The notes: a model not told the origin generated them from the letters alone. A stretch of 64,000 nt of DNA from Paraburkholderia caballeronis (GCF_900104845.1 NZ_FNSR01000002.1:186001-250000); one strand, 5' to 3'. Counted from the first letter of the stretch, positions 21,875 through 30,486 are shown. Numbers and translations are program-made.

Positions 21875-22324
21875 ATGACGAAGCATCGATCTCCCGCAGT
21901 GTTCCTTTACGCGTGGCTTGCAGTCACGCTGATCCCGACGCTCGCGCGCGCGGATACGCCCGACGAGCAGTTCGACTGCAAGTCCAATCCGCATTCGTTC
22001 ATCTCGTCGCTGATCGAGCAGAAATCGATCGATCCGCAGCCGAGCCGCGTCGAATCGAATTCGGTCAATGCGTTCAAGCCGGTGCGCGGCAGCGCGCTTC
22101 AGGCGTTCGGCTTTCCGATCTATGTGGTGATCGGCTATGAGCGCGACGACGCATTGTTCCGCCAGGGCAAGGGCAAGGCGATCGACGGCTCGGTGTACGG
22201 CGTCGTCGTGTCGGCGCCCGCGGAGTCGGTCCGCACGCGCGTGCAGGAGGCGAATAGCGACGCGACCGTGCATCCGGTCGTGCCGCTGCTGCTCACCGCG
22301 ATCGTCTGCGACCGGCAGCCGTAA
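21875..22324 (+). CDS. Small secreted protein of unknown function
   Basis: A 149-residue protein with a clear signal peptide (AVFLYAWLAVTLIPTLARA, cleavage before DTPDEQ). The mature part of about 120 residues has two Cys (FDCKSNP and AIVCDRQP), likely a disulfide, and no family I recognise. I chose the ATG at 21875, with AGGTG about 8 nt upstream; an ATG at 21845 in the same frame would add ten residues before the signal. Codon use is similar to its neighbours. Confidence 0.65.
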   Translation: MTKHRSPAVFLYAWLAVTLIPTLARADTPDEQFDCKSNPHSFISSLIEQKSIDPQPSRVESNSVNAFKPVRGSALQAFGFPIYVVIGYERDDALFRQGKGKAIDGSVYGVVVSAPAESVRTRVQEANSDATVHPVVPLLLTAIVCDRQP

Positions 22325-22341
22325 CGCATCGTGTCGCGTGC

Positions 22342-22947
22342 TTACAGCGAGAAGAACGCGAACCCGCCGAGCACGACGCCGAGCGACGCAATTCCCACCG
22401 ACGCATGGAACAGCCACCTGCGGCGCGTCAGCAGCGTGATCGCGCTCAGCGCGATCGAGATCTGAACCAGCGTGGTCGCCTGCGCCCAGCGATGATGGCC
22501 GTGCAGCAGCGCCTCGCTGCGCGCGTCGTCCTGCGCGACCGTCTTTTCGAGCGATTCGGCGTTCGCGCGGATCGGCTCCTTCTGCTTGCGATAACGATCG
22601 ACGTCCGCCGCGAAATGGCGCTGCGCGTCGGGGTTCGCCGCGAGCGCCGCGCCCAGTTCCGCGAGGTTCTGCTTCTCGCCCTTCGCCTGGTAATACGCCC
22701 ACTGGTTCGCGGCTTCGGTCTTGCGGATCGCCGCTTCGTTCTTGTAGTACAGCGCGAGGTTTTCGCTCGTGCCGCTCTGATACGCGAAGATCGCGCCAAC
22801 CGACGCGAGGATCGCGGTCATCACCGCGACGCGCCCCGGCAGCGGATCGCCCGACGCGCGGCCATGCGCGCCATGTGCGCCGTGCGCGGCGCTCGCGTGC
22901 TCGACCGCGTGATCGTGCGGGCCGTGCACTTCGTATTCTGTTGACAT
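22342..22947 (-). CDS. DUF4337 membrane protein
   Basis: A 201-residue protein of the DUF4337 family, function unknown. A His-rich N-terminus (HGPHDHAVEHASAAHGAHG) is followed by a membrane helix (about 40-56), a long charged helical region with NQWAYYQAKGEKQ and a central Lys/Glu-rich coiled coil. Two further hydrophobic helices lie near the C-terminus (about 158-200). GGAG sits 5 nt before the ATG. It converges on the preceding plus-strand gene with a 17-bp gap. Confidence 0.8.
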   Translation of the reverse strand: MSTEYEVHGPHDHAVEHASAAHGAHGAHGRASGDPLPGRVAVMTAILASVGAIFAYQSGTSENLALYYKNEAAIRKTEAANQWAYYQAKGEKQNLAELGAALAANPDAQRHFAADVDRYRKQKEPIRANAESLEKTVAQDDARSEALLHGHHRWAQATTLVQISIALSAITLLTRRRWLFHASVGIASLGVVLGGFAFFSL

Positions 22948-23086
22948 CCGTTCTCCGACTCGACTGCCCCGCTCCGGGCACGCGTCGCGTTCGCGGCGCG
23001 CCTATGCGTAAAGCGGGAGGACGCCAATCATAATCGGCGCCGCGCCGTTGTCCAATAGCCTGCGTGGGCCGTGCATGTGCGACGCG

Positions 23087-23485
23087 TCAGCCGCGCGGCG
23101 ACGTGAACTTGAACGTGCCCTGCGCGCTCGCGATCAGCAGGCGGTCGTCGACCCACGCTTCCGCGCGCGAAAAGAAGATCGAGCGGCCCGCGCGCTCCAG
23201 GAAACCCTTCGCGGTGACGGACTGGCCAAGGCCCTTGTCGAGATAGTTGGTCGTCAGCGACAGCGTGAAGCCGTGCCGCGCCGGTTCGCCCGGCTGCGCG
23301 TAGAGGCCCGCGTAACCGGCGGCCGCGTCCATCAGCGTCGCGATCGCGCCGCCTTGCAGCACGCCCTGGCGGTTCAGCTTCGAGGCGTCGATCGGCATCA
23401 CGAGTTCGGCGTAGCCGTCGCGCCATTGCGTGAGACGCACGCCGAGCATTTCGAGGAACGGGTTGTCGAGAGGATGGTCGGCCAT
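23087..23485 (-). CDS. PaaI-family hotdog thioesterase
   Basis: A 132-residue hotdog-fold protein of the PaaI/YdiI group, which hydrolyses acyl- or aryl-CoA thioesters in the cytoplasm. The signature NRQGVLQGGAIATLMDAAAG (about residues 38-57) holds the Gly-Gly turn and catalytic Asp. The usual second strand set TLSLTTNYLDKG and the C-terminal AQGTFKF follow. Normal family length. Separated by about 140 bp from the DUF4337 gene in the same direction. Substrate unknown. Confidence 0.85.
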   Translation of the reverse strand: MADHPLDNPFLEMLGVRLTQWRDGYAELVMPIDASKLNRQGVLQGGAIATLMDAAAGYAGLYAQPGEPARHGFTLSLTTNYLDKGLGQSVTAKGFLERAGRSIFFSRAEAWVDDRLLIASAQGTFKFTSPRG

Positions 23486-23680
23486 GCGGGAGCGTTTGGG
23501 GAATCGTGAGCCAGCCGCGATTATAGGACCGCGCGCGCGGCGACGCAGCGCATGCCGGGACGACTGTTCAGCCGGATTTCGCGAAACTGTATATGGTCAT
23601 GCGCGCGGCCGCGGAGAACACTGCATGAAGACCGCAGACGCCCGCCGCCTGAATTCCGTGCCGCAACCCCGATATCCGAC

Positions 23681-24940
23681 ATGACCGACCTTTCGTTCCC
23701 ACGTCCCAACACCCTTTCCCCCACGCCGATCCCCTGCCCGACCGTCGATTCGCTCGACGGCATCCTGCCCGACGAGCCGCTGCTGATGATGGGCGCCGGC
23801 CCGGTGCCGATCCCCGCCGCGGTCGCGCACGCGAACTCGGTCGTCATCAACCACCTCGGCGACACGATGGCGCGCGTAATCAACCAGGTGAAGACGATGG
23901 CGCGCTACGTGTTCCAGACGCGCTCGAACTGGGTGCTCGGCGTCGCCGGCCCCGGCTCCGCCGCGATGGAGATGGCCGTGTCGAATCTCGCGTGGCCCGG
24001 CACGCGCGTGCTGTCGGTCGTGAACGGCTTCTTCAGCGACCGGATGGCCGAGATGGCGCGCCGCATCGGCGCGACCGTGACGACGCTCGACGTCGCGGAC
24101 CGCGAGATCGCGTCGCTCGACACCCTCGCGCGGACAATCGAGCGCGACCGGCCGGAAATCGTGACGATCGTGCATGGCGAGACGTCGAACACGGTATGGA
24201 ACCGGCAACTGAAGGACATCGTGCGGATCGCGAAGGCGGCCGGCGCGCTGGTCGTCGTCGATGCGGTCTGCACGCTGAGCACGATGCCGCTCGACATGGA
24301 CGCATGGGGCATCGACGTCGTGATTACCGGCGGGCAGAAGGGGCTGTCGTCGATTCCGGGCGTGTCGCTGATCGCGTTCTCGGACGACGCATGGGACCGC
24401 GTGCGCACGCGCACCGCGCCGAACACGCACTGGTGCCTCGACGCGACGCTCGCGGAGAATTTCTGGCACAAGGCTGGGTATCACTACACCGCGCCAGTGT
24501 CCGGCGTGCTCGCGCTGCACGAGGCGCTGCGGCTCGTCTGTACCGAGACGCTCGAAAAGCGCTTCGCGCGCCATCAGCGCTGCTCGCTCGCGCTGCAGGC
24601 CGGCATCGCCGCGCTCGGGCTGCGGCTCTACACGCCGGAGGACTGCCGGCTGAACTCGGTGGTCGGCATCGAGGTGCCGGCCGGACTCACGCCGCGCGAC
24701 GTCTGCCATCACATCTCGCGGCACTACCAGGTGGAGATTTCCGGTTCGTTCGGGTTGCCAATCGTGCGGATCGGGCAGATGGGCGAGCAGTGCCGCGAAC
24801 ATCATCTGTTCCGCACCGTGCATGCGCTCGGCCGCACGATGCGCGACCTGAACGCGAAGGTCGATCTGCCGGCCGGCGTCGCGGCGCTCGAAGAGTCGCT
24901 GTCCGCGAGTACGCGCGACGCGCTGGGGGCGTCGCGCTGA
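23681..24940 (+). CDS. PLP-dependent aminotransferase of the alanine-glyoxylate/serine-pyruvate type
   Basis: A 419-residue class V aminotransferase. Features are MGAGPVPIPAAV near residue 36, GVAGPGSAAMEMAV (cofactor phosphate loop), IVHGETSNTVWN, VVDAVCTLSTMP (Asp to the pyridine N) and ITGGQKGLSS, whose Lys carries PLP. The motif set is like pyridoxamine-pyruvate or alanine-glyoxylate aminotransferase; the exact donor is not decidable. ATG 23681 has no good ribosome binding site, but upstream in-frame codons do not resemble the family. Divergent from the thioesterase gene. Confidence 0.85.
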   Translation: MTDLSFPRPNTLSPTPIPCPTVDSLDGILPDEPLLMMGAGPVPIPAAVAHANSVVINHLGDTMARVINQVKTMARYVFQTRSNWVLGVAGPGSAAMEMAVSNLAWPGTRVLSVVNGFFSDRMAEMARRIGATVTTLDVADREIASLDTLARTIERDRPEIVTIVHGETSNTVWNRQLKDIVRIAKAAGALVVVDAVCTLSTMPLDMDAWGIDVVITGGQKGLSSIPGVSLIAFSDDAWDRVRTRTAPNTHWCLDATLAENFWHKAGYHYTAPVSGVLALHEALRLVCTETLEKRFARHQRCSLALQAGIAALGLRLYTPEDCRLNSVVGIEVPAGLTPRDVCHHISRHYQVEISGSFGLPIVRIGQMGEQCREHHLFRTVHALGRTMRDLNAKVDLPAGVAALEESLSASTRDALGASR

Positions 24941-25010
24941 TTGCCTTGATCGTGCGGGCGTGCTGTTGACCGCGTGTTGACCGCGCTACCGAGGCTCGCG
25001 CGGCGGCCCG

Positions 25011-25781
25011 TCAGCCAGGCCGCCGCGCGCGGATGCAGAGAAACGCCGGCGACTTCGACAGCTCCGCATACAGCGCCGGCGCGACCTCCCGCATCTGCGG
25101 CTGAGGCAGCGGCTCGACCACGCGTTCGAGCAGCCAGCCCGCGTCCGCGAGGCCGTTCAGGATGTCCGCGAGCGGCCGGCGATACGCCTCCACATACGGC
25201 TTCGGATCGCCGAACCCCGACCAGTGCATGCCGAAACGCGCGGTGTCGAAGTACGGGCGCGAGCCGTGCGTGCGCGTGTCGATCCAGTCGCGCATCGGAT
25301 GCGCGAGCGAGAACACGAGCGCCGCGCCCGGCCGCGCGACGCGCTCGAATTCCGCGAACACCGGCCCGAGCCGCTCGACGTAGTCGAGCGCGAGCGAGCA
25401 CAGGATGCGGTCGAACGAGGCATCCGCGAGCCAGTGCAGCGGTCGCGCGAGATCGCCTTCGGCCACCTCCACCGCGAGCCCCGCGCAACGCGTGCGCGCG
25501 AGTTCGACCATTTCCGGCGTCACGTCGAACCCATGCACGCTCGCGCCGGCGCGCGCCAGCCGCTCGCTGTGGATGCCGGGACCGCAGCCCGCGTCGAGCA
25601 CGCGCAGGCCCGCGACGTCGCCGAGCAGCGCATGCGTCGCCGGTCGTTCGTATAGCGCGTTGTGCGGCTTGTTCGGCGCGTAGTCGGCGTAGCGGCGCGC
25701 GAACTGCGCGTAGTTCGCGCGGCCCGGCGATTCTTCCGTGGCTGCGTCGTCGTGGGTGGGGTCGGGGCGGTCGGTGAGCAT
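25011..25781 (-). CDS. SAM-dependent methyltransferase, class I
   Basis: A 256-residue methyltransferase of the UbiE/type-11 kind. Motif I is VLDAGCGPG, followed by FDVTPEMVELAR, AEGDLARPL and ILCSLALDYVE. ATG 25781 with AGGTG 6 nt upstream gives the family start; the frame open further upstream is not coding. It converges on the aminotransferase with a 70-bp gap. Substrate unknown; a small-molecule acceptor is likely from the fold. Confidence 0.82.
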   Translation of the reverse strand: MLTDRPDPTHDDAATEESPGRANYAQFARRYADYAPNKPHNALYERPATHALLGDVAGLRVLDAGCGPGIHSERLARAGASVHGFDVTPEMVELARTRCAGLAVEVAEGDLARPLHWLADASFDRILCSLALDYVERLGPVFAEFERVARPGAALVFSLAHPMRDWIDTRTHGSRPYFDTARFGMHWSGFGDPKPYVEAYRRPLADILNGLADAGWLLERVVEPLPQPQMREVAPALYAELSKSPAFLCIRARRPG

Positions 25782-25921
25782 CGTGGCACCTGCGGATGAA
25801 CGTTCGTTCTGGCGGGGCGCTATTGTCGCGCGTTTTGCACGCGTCTTGCTCCGCGCCGCGATCGGCGCACACGATGCGAACAGGCCGTTCCGCGCGGCTC
25901 CGCTGGCGGCGCGCAACGGTT

Positions 25922-25943
25922 GCCGCCGTCACCGGACGGCGGC
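25922..25943 (-). terminator. Hairpin downstream of the 67-aa gene
   Basis: GCCGCCGTC (25922-25930) pairs perfectly with GACGGCGGC (25935-25943) around the 4-nt loop ACCG. It lies 21 bp past the stop of the small minus-strand gene. No T-tract follows, so it may be a weak terminator or a 3' stabiliser. Confidence 0.45.
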
Positions 25944-25964
25944 GCTGCCCTGCGATTTGGCGCG

Positions 25965-26168
25965 TCAGCCCACCGGAGGCTCGCCCTCGCCCGGCTTCTT
26001 GCCCGGCTGGTCGGCCGGCGACTGTTCGCGGGACTGGTCGCCGCGCTCCGGCATCTTGCTGCGGGCGTCGTCGTTGTGATGCGCAGGTTTCGGATGGACG
26101 ATTTCGTCCGGATGGTCGGGCCTGGCGGACTTATCGGCCTGGTCCGGCTTGTCGGTCTTTGCGTTCAT
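25965..26168 (-). CDS. Small highly charged disordered protein
   Basis: A 67-residue protein with a strong ribosome binding site (GAGGAG, 6 nt before the ATG). It has almost no hydrophobic residues, being mainly Lys, Asp, Glu, Pro, His and Gln, for example KPDQADKSARPDHPDE and the Pro/Gly/Glu-rich end. It is therefore predicted to be intrinsically disordered. It has no recognised family; such proteins in Burkholderia can be stress-related, but that is only a guess. It lies between the aldo/keto reductase and methyltransferase genes, all on the minus strand. Confidence 0.6.
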   Translation of the reverse strand: MNAKTDKPDQADKSARPDHPDEIVHPKPAHHNDDARSKMPERGDQSREQSPADQPGKKPGEGEPPVG

Positions 26169-26253
26169 GATGCGCTCCTCGAATCGCCGATATCGCTGAT
26201 GCCGACCGAAGCAGCAAGCAGCGGACCCGTTGCCACGCGTTGGCGATCAGCGA

Positions 26254-27234
26254 TCAGCCGCCGACCGCCGCGACGATCCGGCTGCGCAGCGCCGCGTCCG
26301 GATACGCGCCGAGGCCCGCCCGCACGTTGTCCCGCATGTATTCGGGCCGCCCGGTGCCGGGGATCACGACCGTGACCGCCGGATGCGCGAGCACGAACTT
26401 CAGCAGCAGTTGCGCCCACGTCGTGCAGCCGATCTCCGCCGCCCACGCCGGCAGCGGCTGCCGGCTCACGCGGGCGAGCAGCCCGCCGCCGCCGAACGGC
26501 TGGTTGACGATCACCGCGATCCCGAGGTCCGCCGCGAGCGGCAGGATGCGCGCTTCCGCGTCGCGATCGTCGGCCGCATAGTTGATCTGCACGAAGTCCG
26601 GCCGCTCCGCGCGCATCACCGCCTCGACCTGCGCGAACGCGCCCGACGTGTAATGCGTGACGCCCAGATAGCGGATGCGGCCCGCCGCTTTCCAGTCGCG
26701 CAGCGTCGCGAGTTGCGTGCGCCAGTCGAGCAGGTTGTGGACCTGCATCAGGTCGATGCGCGACGTCTGCAACCGCCGCATCGACTGCTCCATCTGCCCG
26801 ATGCCCGCGTCGCGCCCTTCGGTCCACACCTTCGTCGCGACGAACGCGCTGTCGCGCGCCGCGAGGCGCGTGAGCAGCGTGCCGACGACCGCCTCCGACG
26901 AACCGTACATCGGCGACGAATCGATGACCGAGCCGCCGGACGCGAACAGCACGCGCAGCACGTCCGCGAGACGGTCCTGCGCGGCGCGGTCGTCGCCGAC
27001 GTCGAACGTGCGCCACGTGCCGCAGCCGACGACCGGCAGCAGTTCGCCGGTCGATGGAATCTTGCGGCGCGCGATCCTGACCGGCGCGGCAGCGGACGAG
27101 TCCGCGTCCGAGCCGGCAGCCAGCGCGCGCGACGCGCCGGCGAGCGGCGTCAACGCGGGCAGCAGCATGCCGGCCGCCGACAGCAGCAGACGGCGGCGAG
27201 TGAAAAACCGACCGAAACGACCGGTGGCATCCAT
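26254..27234 (-). CDS. Tat-exported aldo/keto reductase
   Basis: A 326-residue protein. It begins with a twin-arginine signal (FTRRRLLLSAAGMLLPAL, cleavage around ASRALA), so it is probably periplasmic. The mature part is an aldo/keto reductase barrel: PVVGCGTWRTFDV, DSSPMYGSSE with the catalytic Tyr, ATKVW with the Lys, and QVHNLL with the His. The C-terminal NADPH-binding strand IPGTGRPEYMRDN follows. The Tat signal fits folding with NADP(H) before export. AGGA is 8 nt before ATG 27234. An in-frame codon at 27294 would bury the signal and is rejected. Confidence 0.85.
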   Translation of the reverse strand: MDATGRFGRFFTRRRLLLSAAGMLLPALTPLAGASRALAAGSDADSSAAAPVRIARRKIPSTGELLPVVGCGTWRTFDVGDDRAAQDRLADVLRVLFASGGSVIDSSPMYGSSEAVVGTLLTRLAARDSAFVATKVWTEGRDAGIGQMEQSMRRLQTSRIDLMQVHNLLDWRTQLATLRDWKAAGRIRYLGVTHYTSGAFAQVEAVMRAERPDFVQINYAADDRDAEARILPLAADLGIAVIVNQPFGGGGLLARVSRQPLPAWAAEIGCTTWAQLLLKFVLAHPAVTVVIPGTGRPEYMRDNVRAGLGAYPDAALRSRIVAAVGG

Positions 27235-27684
27235 CGTCGGATTCCTGTTCGGCGGCCGGACCGCGCGACGGGATGGAAAGCCCGATCTTCGCATGAGGCG
27301 GCGTTCGGCCGCTTCTCGGCTCGCTTCTCGGCTCGCTTCTCGGCTCGCTTCTCGGCTCGCTTCTCGGCTCGCTTCTCGGCTCGCTTGCGGCTCGCTTGCG
27401 GCTCGCTTGCGGCACGGTTCCGGCCACCGGCGCCGGCATCCGGCGACGAACGCGTCGCGCGGCCCACGCGCGCTGCCTCAGTCCGATGTCAAGCGGATGA
27501 CGCGGACAACGCGCCGCCCCGCGTCATCATTTGCGTTGCCGATCGGGAATGGTGTATATCGGTGTTGGGCTTCGGCCGGCTTACGGGGAACGCATGCCGG
27601 CCGCGCGGCGGCGCGTCGGGACACAGCGCGCCGGCGTGACTCCACCGGTTTCGTTCCGGTCCATAACAAGCAAGAAGGAATCAG
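27235..27684. other. Divergent intergenic region with tandem array
   Basis: This 450 bp spacer between the aldo/keto reductase (minus) and GNAT (plus) genes carries the tandem repeat described separately (27318-27410). The rest, about 27411-27684, has no supported ORF. The Lys/Arg/Glu- and Ser/Pro/Arg-repeat open frames across it are products of the array and lack ribosome binding sites. Confidence 0.5.
27318..27410. repeat. Tandem array of 12-bp then 11-bp units
   Basis: Five perfect copies of GGCTCGCTTCTC (27318-27377), preceded by one degenerate copy, run into three perfect copies of the related 11-mer GGCTCGCTTGC (27378-27410). The array starts 84 bp upstream of the aldo/keto reductase start codon, in its leader or promoter. 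Confidence 0.9.
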
Positions 27685-28074
27685 ATGTTCTTCGGGTTAT
27701 TCAAGAATAAGCAGACCGCACCCAAGCCACCCGCCTTCACGACCCACATCGTATGGCCCGAGCCGCCGCCGTTCGACGCGTACGTGATGACCGGCTCCGT
27801 CGATGGCCGGGACGTCGCGCTCGCGAACGGGTTTTTCACGAAGACCGAATTCCACCTGATCCGGATCGACGTGGTCGCCGAATACCGGGGCCGCGGCTAC
27901 GGCAGCCGGATGATTGCCGAACTGCTGGAAGAGGCCCGCAGCCACAAGATGCCGCTCGTGCTGGTCGGCGTCGCGAAGGCGAACGCCGACGCGATCAGGC
28001 TGTATCAGCGCCTCGGCGCGACGCCCAGGCCGACCACGCCGCCGTCCGACAAGGAAGATTACGTGCTTGCGTAA
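27685..28074 (+). CDS. GNAT-family N-acetyltransferase
   Basis: A 129-residue GNAT protein. The acetyl-CoA pyrophosphate loop is VVAEYRGRGYGSRMIAELLEEA (about residues 73-94, R/Q-x-x-G-x-G/A), and the C-terminal IRLYQRLGA is the usual last helix-strand. A ribosome binding site AAGGAATC precedes the ATG. Slightly short for the family. It is 12 bp upstream of the binding-protein-like gene, so the two are likely co-transcribed. Substrate unknown. Confidence 0.8.
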   Translation: MFFGLFKNKQTAPKPPAFTTHIVWPEPPPFDAYVMTGSVDGRDVALANGFFTKTEFHLIRIDVVAEYRGRGYGSRMIAELLEEARSHKMPLVLVGVAKANADAIRLYQRLGATPRPTTPPSDKEDYVLA

Positions 28075-28086
28075 CCACCCTCACTC

Positions 28087-28815
28087 ATGAAAATCACGAT
28101 CGCGTACATCGAGGAGCCGCCGTTCGGCTGGACCGACGCCAGCGGGTCGCCCTGCGGCGCGGACGTCGAACTGGCCGACGTCGTGCTGCGCGCGCTCGGT
28201 GTAACCGACATCGAGCATCGGCTCACGACGTTCGCGGAACTGCTGCCCGGCGCGCGCGACGGCCGCTGGGACGTGAACGTGCCGCTGTTCGTCACGCCCG
28301 AACGGAGCGAGACGGTCGATTTCAGCGTGCCGGTCTGGGCGATCGGCGACGGCCTGCTCGTGCGCGCCGGCAATCCGAAGGCGCTCGACAGCTATCGGGC
28401 CGTTGCCGCACAAGCCGATACGCGGCTCGGCATCATCACCGGCCAGGTGCAGCAGCGGTCCGCGCTGGCCGCCGGCGTGCGCGACGAACAGATCGTGCTG
28501 TTCGACGAACAGGCCGACGCGATCGACGCGTTGCACGCGGGCCGGATCGACGCCTATGCGAGCACCGCGCTCGGCAACCGGATAGTGGCCGAGCGGATCG
28601 GCCGGTCGCGGGTCGATGCGGTCGCGCAGGCGGCGGACGATCCCCACCCTCGCGCGCCGGCCGGCGCGTTTTCGTTCGGCAAGCACAATCGCGCGTTGCG
28701 GGATGCGTTCGACCGGCAATTGCGGCAATATCTCGGGTCCGCCGATCATCGGCAGCGCATGGCGAAGTACGGATTCACCGCGAGCGAGATCGATCCGGTC
28801 GTCGTCGCGCGGTAA
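28087..28815 (+). CDS. Family 3 solute-binding-like protein lacking a signal peptide
   Basis: A 242-residue protein with the bilobal amino-acid-binding (SBP family 3) pattern: IAYIEEPPFGWTD, GADVELADVVLRALG, then SETVDFSVPVWAIGDGLLVRAG, LGIITGQVQQ and DAYASTALGN. Normally such proteins are periplasmic and begin with a signal sequence. Here the first residue starts the first strand directly and no hydrophobic leader exists upstream in frame. Either it is a cytoplasmic ligand sensor or enzyme-like relative, or the leader has been lost. No ABC transporter genes are near. Located 12 bp after the GNAT gene. Confidence 0.72.
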   Translation: MKITIAYIEEPPFGWTDASGSPCGADVELADVVLRALGVTDIEHRLTTFAELLPGARDGRWDVNVPLFVTPERSETVDFSVPVWAIGDGLLVRAGNPKALDSYRAVAAQADTRLGIITGQVQQRSALAAGVRDEQIVLFDEQADAIDALHAGRIDAYASTALGNRIVAERIGRSRVDAVAQAADDPHPRAPAGAFSFGKHNRALRDAFDRQLRQYLGSADHRQRMAKYGFTASEIDPVVVAR

Positions 28816-28886
28816 TCCGCGCGAAAGCCGCCGCGCGGAAAATATCGTTTCATTGCCGCGCGCCGCTTCGAAACGAGAACAACGAC

Positions 28887-29705
28887 TTGAGACAACGACA
28901 CCTGATCGCCGCCGGATTGCTCGCGGCCTGCTCGATCGCCAGCACCGCGCACGCTCATGTGATCTGCACGGCCGTCGCCGACGCGGCGACCGGCGCGTGG
29001 ATTGCGCGCGACGGCGACTGCAAACGCCGCGTGACGCCCGCCTCCACGTTCAAGCTCGCGATCAGCCTGATGGGCTACGACTCCGGTTTCCTGAAAGACG
29101 CGCACGCGCCGCTGCTGCCGTATCGCGACGGCTACGTCGATTGGGGCGGTCCGGCCTGGCGGCAGCCGGCCGACCCGGAACGCTGGATCAAATACTCCGT
29201 TGTCTGGTACTCGCAGCAGGTCACACGCTCGCTCGGCGCGGCCCGCTTCGCCGATTACACGCGCCGGTTCCGCTACGGCAACGCCGACGTGTCCGGCGAC
29301 GCGAAACACGACGGCCTCACCCATGCGTGGATCGATTCGTCGCTCCAGATCTCGCCGCTCGAACAGGTGGCGTTTCTGCGCGACGTCGTGAATCGCCGGC
29401 TGCCGGTCAGCCCGCGCGCCTACGAGATGACCGCCTCGATCACCGAAGTCGAACGCACGCCGGACGGCTGGGACGTGCACGGCAAGACCGGCTCCGGCTT
29501 CCCCGCGCTCGCGGACGGCGCAGACGACCGCGCGCACGGCTGGGGATGGTTCGTCGGCTGGGCCAGCAAGGATGGAAAGACGATCGTGTTCGCGCGGCTC
29601 GAACAGGACGATCGCGAACAGACCGGCGCGCCGCCCGCCGGCGTGCGGGCGCGCGACGCATTCCTTCGCGAATGGCCCACGCTGATCCAGCCGCTCGCGC
29701 CATAA
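28887..29705 (+). CDS. Class D (OXA) beta-lactamase
   Basis: A 272-residue serine beta-lactamase, periplasmic, resembling the chromosomal OXA-42/OXA-57 group of Burkholderia. A signal peptide covers residues 1-23 (LIAAGLLAACSIASTAHA). All class D motifs are present: STFK (Ser53, Lys56), SVV (104-106), YGN (130-132) and KTG (200-202), with AWIDSSLQISPLEQ in the omega region. Two Cys (CTAV and CKRR) may pair. The only sensible start is TTG at 28887, since no ATG or GTG is usable; initiation is expected to be weak, with a poor GAGAA ribosome binding site. Confidence 0.92.
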   Translation: MRQRHLIAAGLLAACSIASTAHAHVICTAVADAATGAWIARDGDCKRRVTPASTFKLAISLMGYDSGFLKDAHAPLLPYRDGYVDWGGPAWRQPADPERWIKYSVVWYSQQVTRSLGAARFADYTRRFRYGNADVSGDAKHDGLTHAWIDSSLQISPLEQVAFLRDVVNRRLPVSPRAYEMTASITEVERTPDGWDVHGKTGSGFPALADGADDRAHGWGWFVGWASKDGKTIVFARLEQDDREQTGAPPAGVRARDAFLREWPTLIQPLAP

Positions 29706-29844
29706 CCAGCGCCGGCTTGCGCGAACTGCCGCGTCTGCAGATATCGCCAATTCGCGTTACGCTGTGCGCGATCGTGGCCCGCCGCCGACGACGCACGCCG
29801 CGCCGCGCTGCGGGCCGCACGAACGAACCATCAAGAGCACCGCC

Positions 29845-30486
29845 ATGACTCAACCGCTGACCATCGACTTCGTCTCCGACATCGCCTGCCCGTGGTGCGC
29901 GATCGGCCTGTCCTCGCTCCAGCTCGCGCTGTCGCGCCTCGGCGGCGACGTCGATGCGCGGATCACGCTGCATCCGTTCGAACTGAATCCGCAGATGCGG
30001 CCGGAAGGCGAGGACATCGTCGAATACCTCGGCAAGAAATACGGCCGCACGCCCGGGCAGATCGCCGAAACCCAGGCGATGATCCGCGAGCGCGGCGACA
30101 GCGTCGGCTTCGAATTCGGCCCGCGCACGCGCGCGTACAACACGTTCGACGCGCACCGGCTGCTGCACTGGGCCGGCATCGAGGGCAAGCAGTTGCCGCT
30201 GAAGCTCGCGCTGTTGCGCGCGTATCACGGCGACGGCAAGGATCCGAGCGATCACGACGTGCTGGTCGAAGCCGCCCAGTCGGTCGGACTCGACGCGACG
30301 GCCGCGCGCGACGTGCTGCAAAGCGGACGCTATGCGGACGAAGTTCGCGCGGAGGAGCACGAATATCAGGCGATGGGCATCCAGTCGGTGCCGTCGATCA
30401 TCTTCAACGGCCGTTATCTCGTGACCGGCGGCCAGCCGGTCGAGGCGTTCGAGCAGGCCATCCGGCAGATTCTCGCGGAAGCGTAG
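29845..30486 (+). CDS. DsbA-family oxidoreductase (FrnE-like)
   Basis: A 213-residue cytoplasmic thioredoxin-fold protein of the DsbA/FrnE (2-hydroxychromene-2-carboxylate isomerase-like) group. The active site is CPWC at residues 15-18 in DFVSDIACPWC. The helical insert includes FGPRTRAYNTFDAHRLLHWA, and the cis-Pro loop is GIQSVPSIIFNGRYLVTGGQP. No signal peptide, so not a periplasmic DsbA. Start ATG 29845, 140 bp after the beta-lactamase. Confidence 0.87.
   Translation: MTQPLTIDFVSDIACPWCAIGLSSLQLALSRLGGDVDARITLHPFELNPQMRPEGEDIVEYLGKKYGRTPGQIAETQAMIRERGDSVGFEFGPRTRAYNTFDAHRLLHWAGIEGKQLPLKLALLRAYHGDGKDPSDHDVLVEAAQSVGLDATAARDVLQSGRYADEVRAEEHEYQAMGIQSVPSIIFNGRYLVTGGQPVEAFEQAIRQILAEA

Noticed and set aside
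27150..27467. Repeat-encoded frames rich in Ala-Glu-Lys-Arg or Ser-Glu-Pro-Arg as a real repeat protein.
   Set aside because: All frames of the array are open because of its period; none has a ribosome binding site, and the Tat-signal gene start lies downstream.
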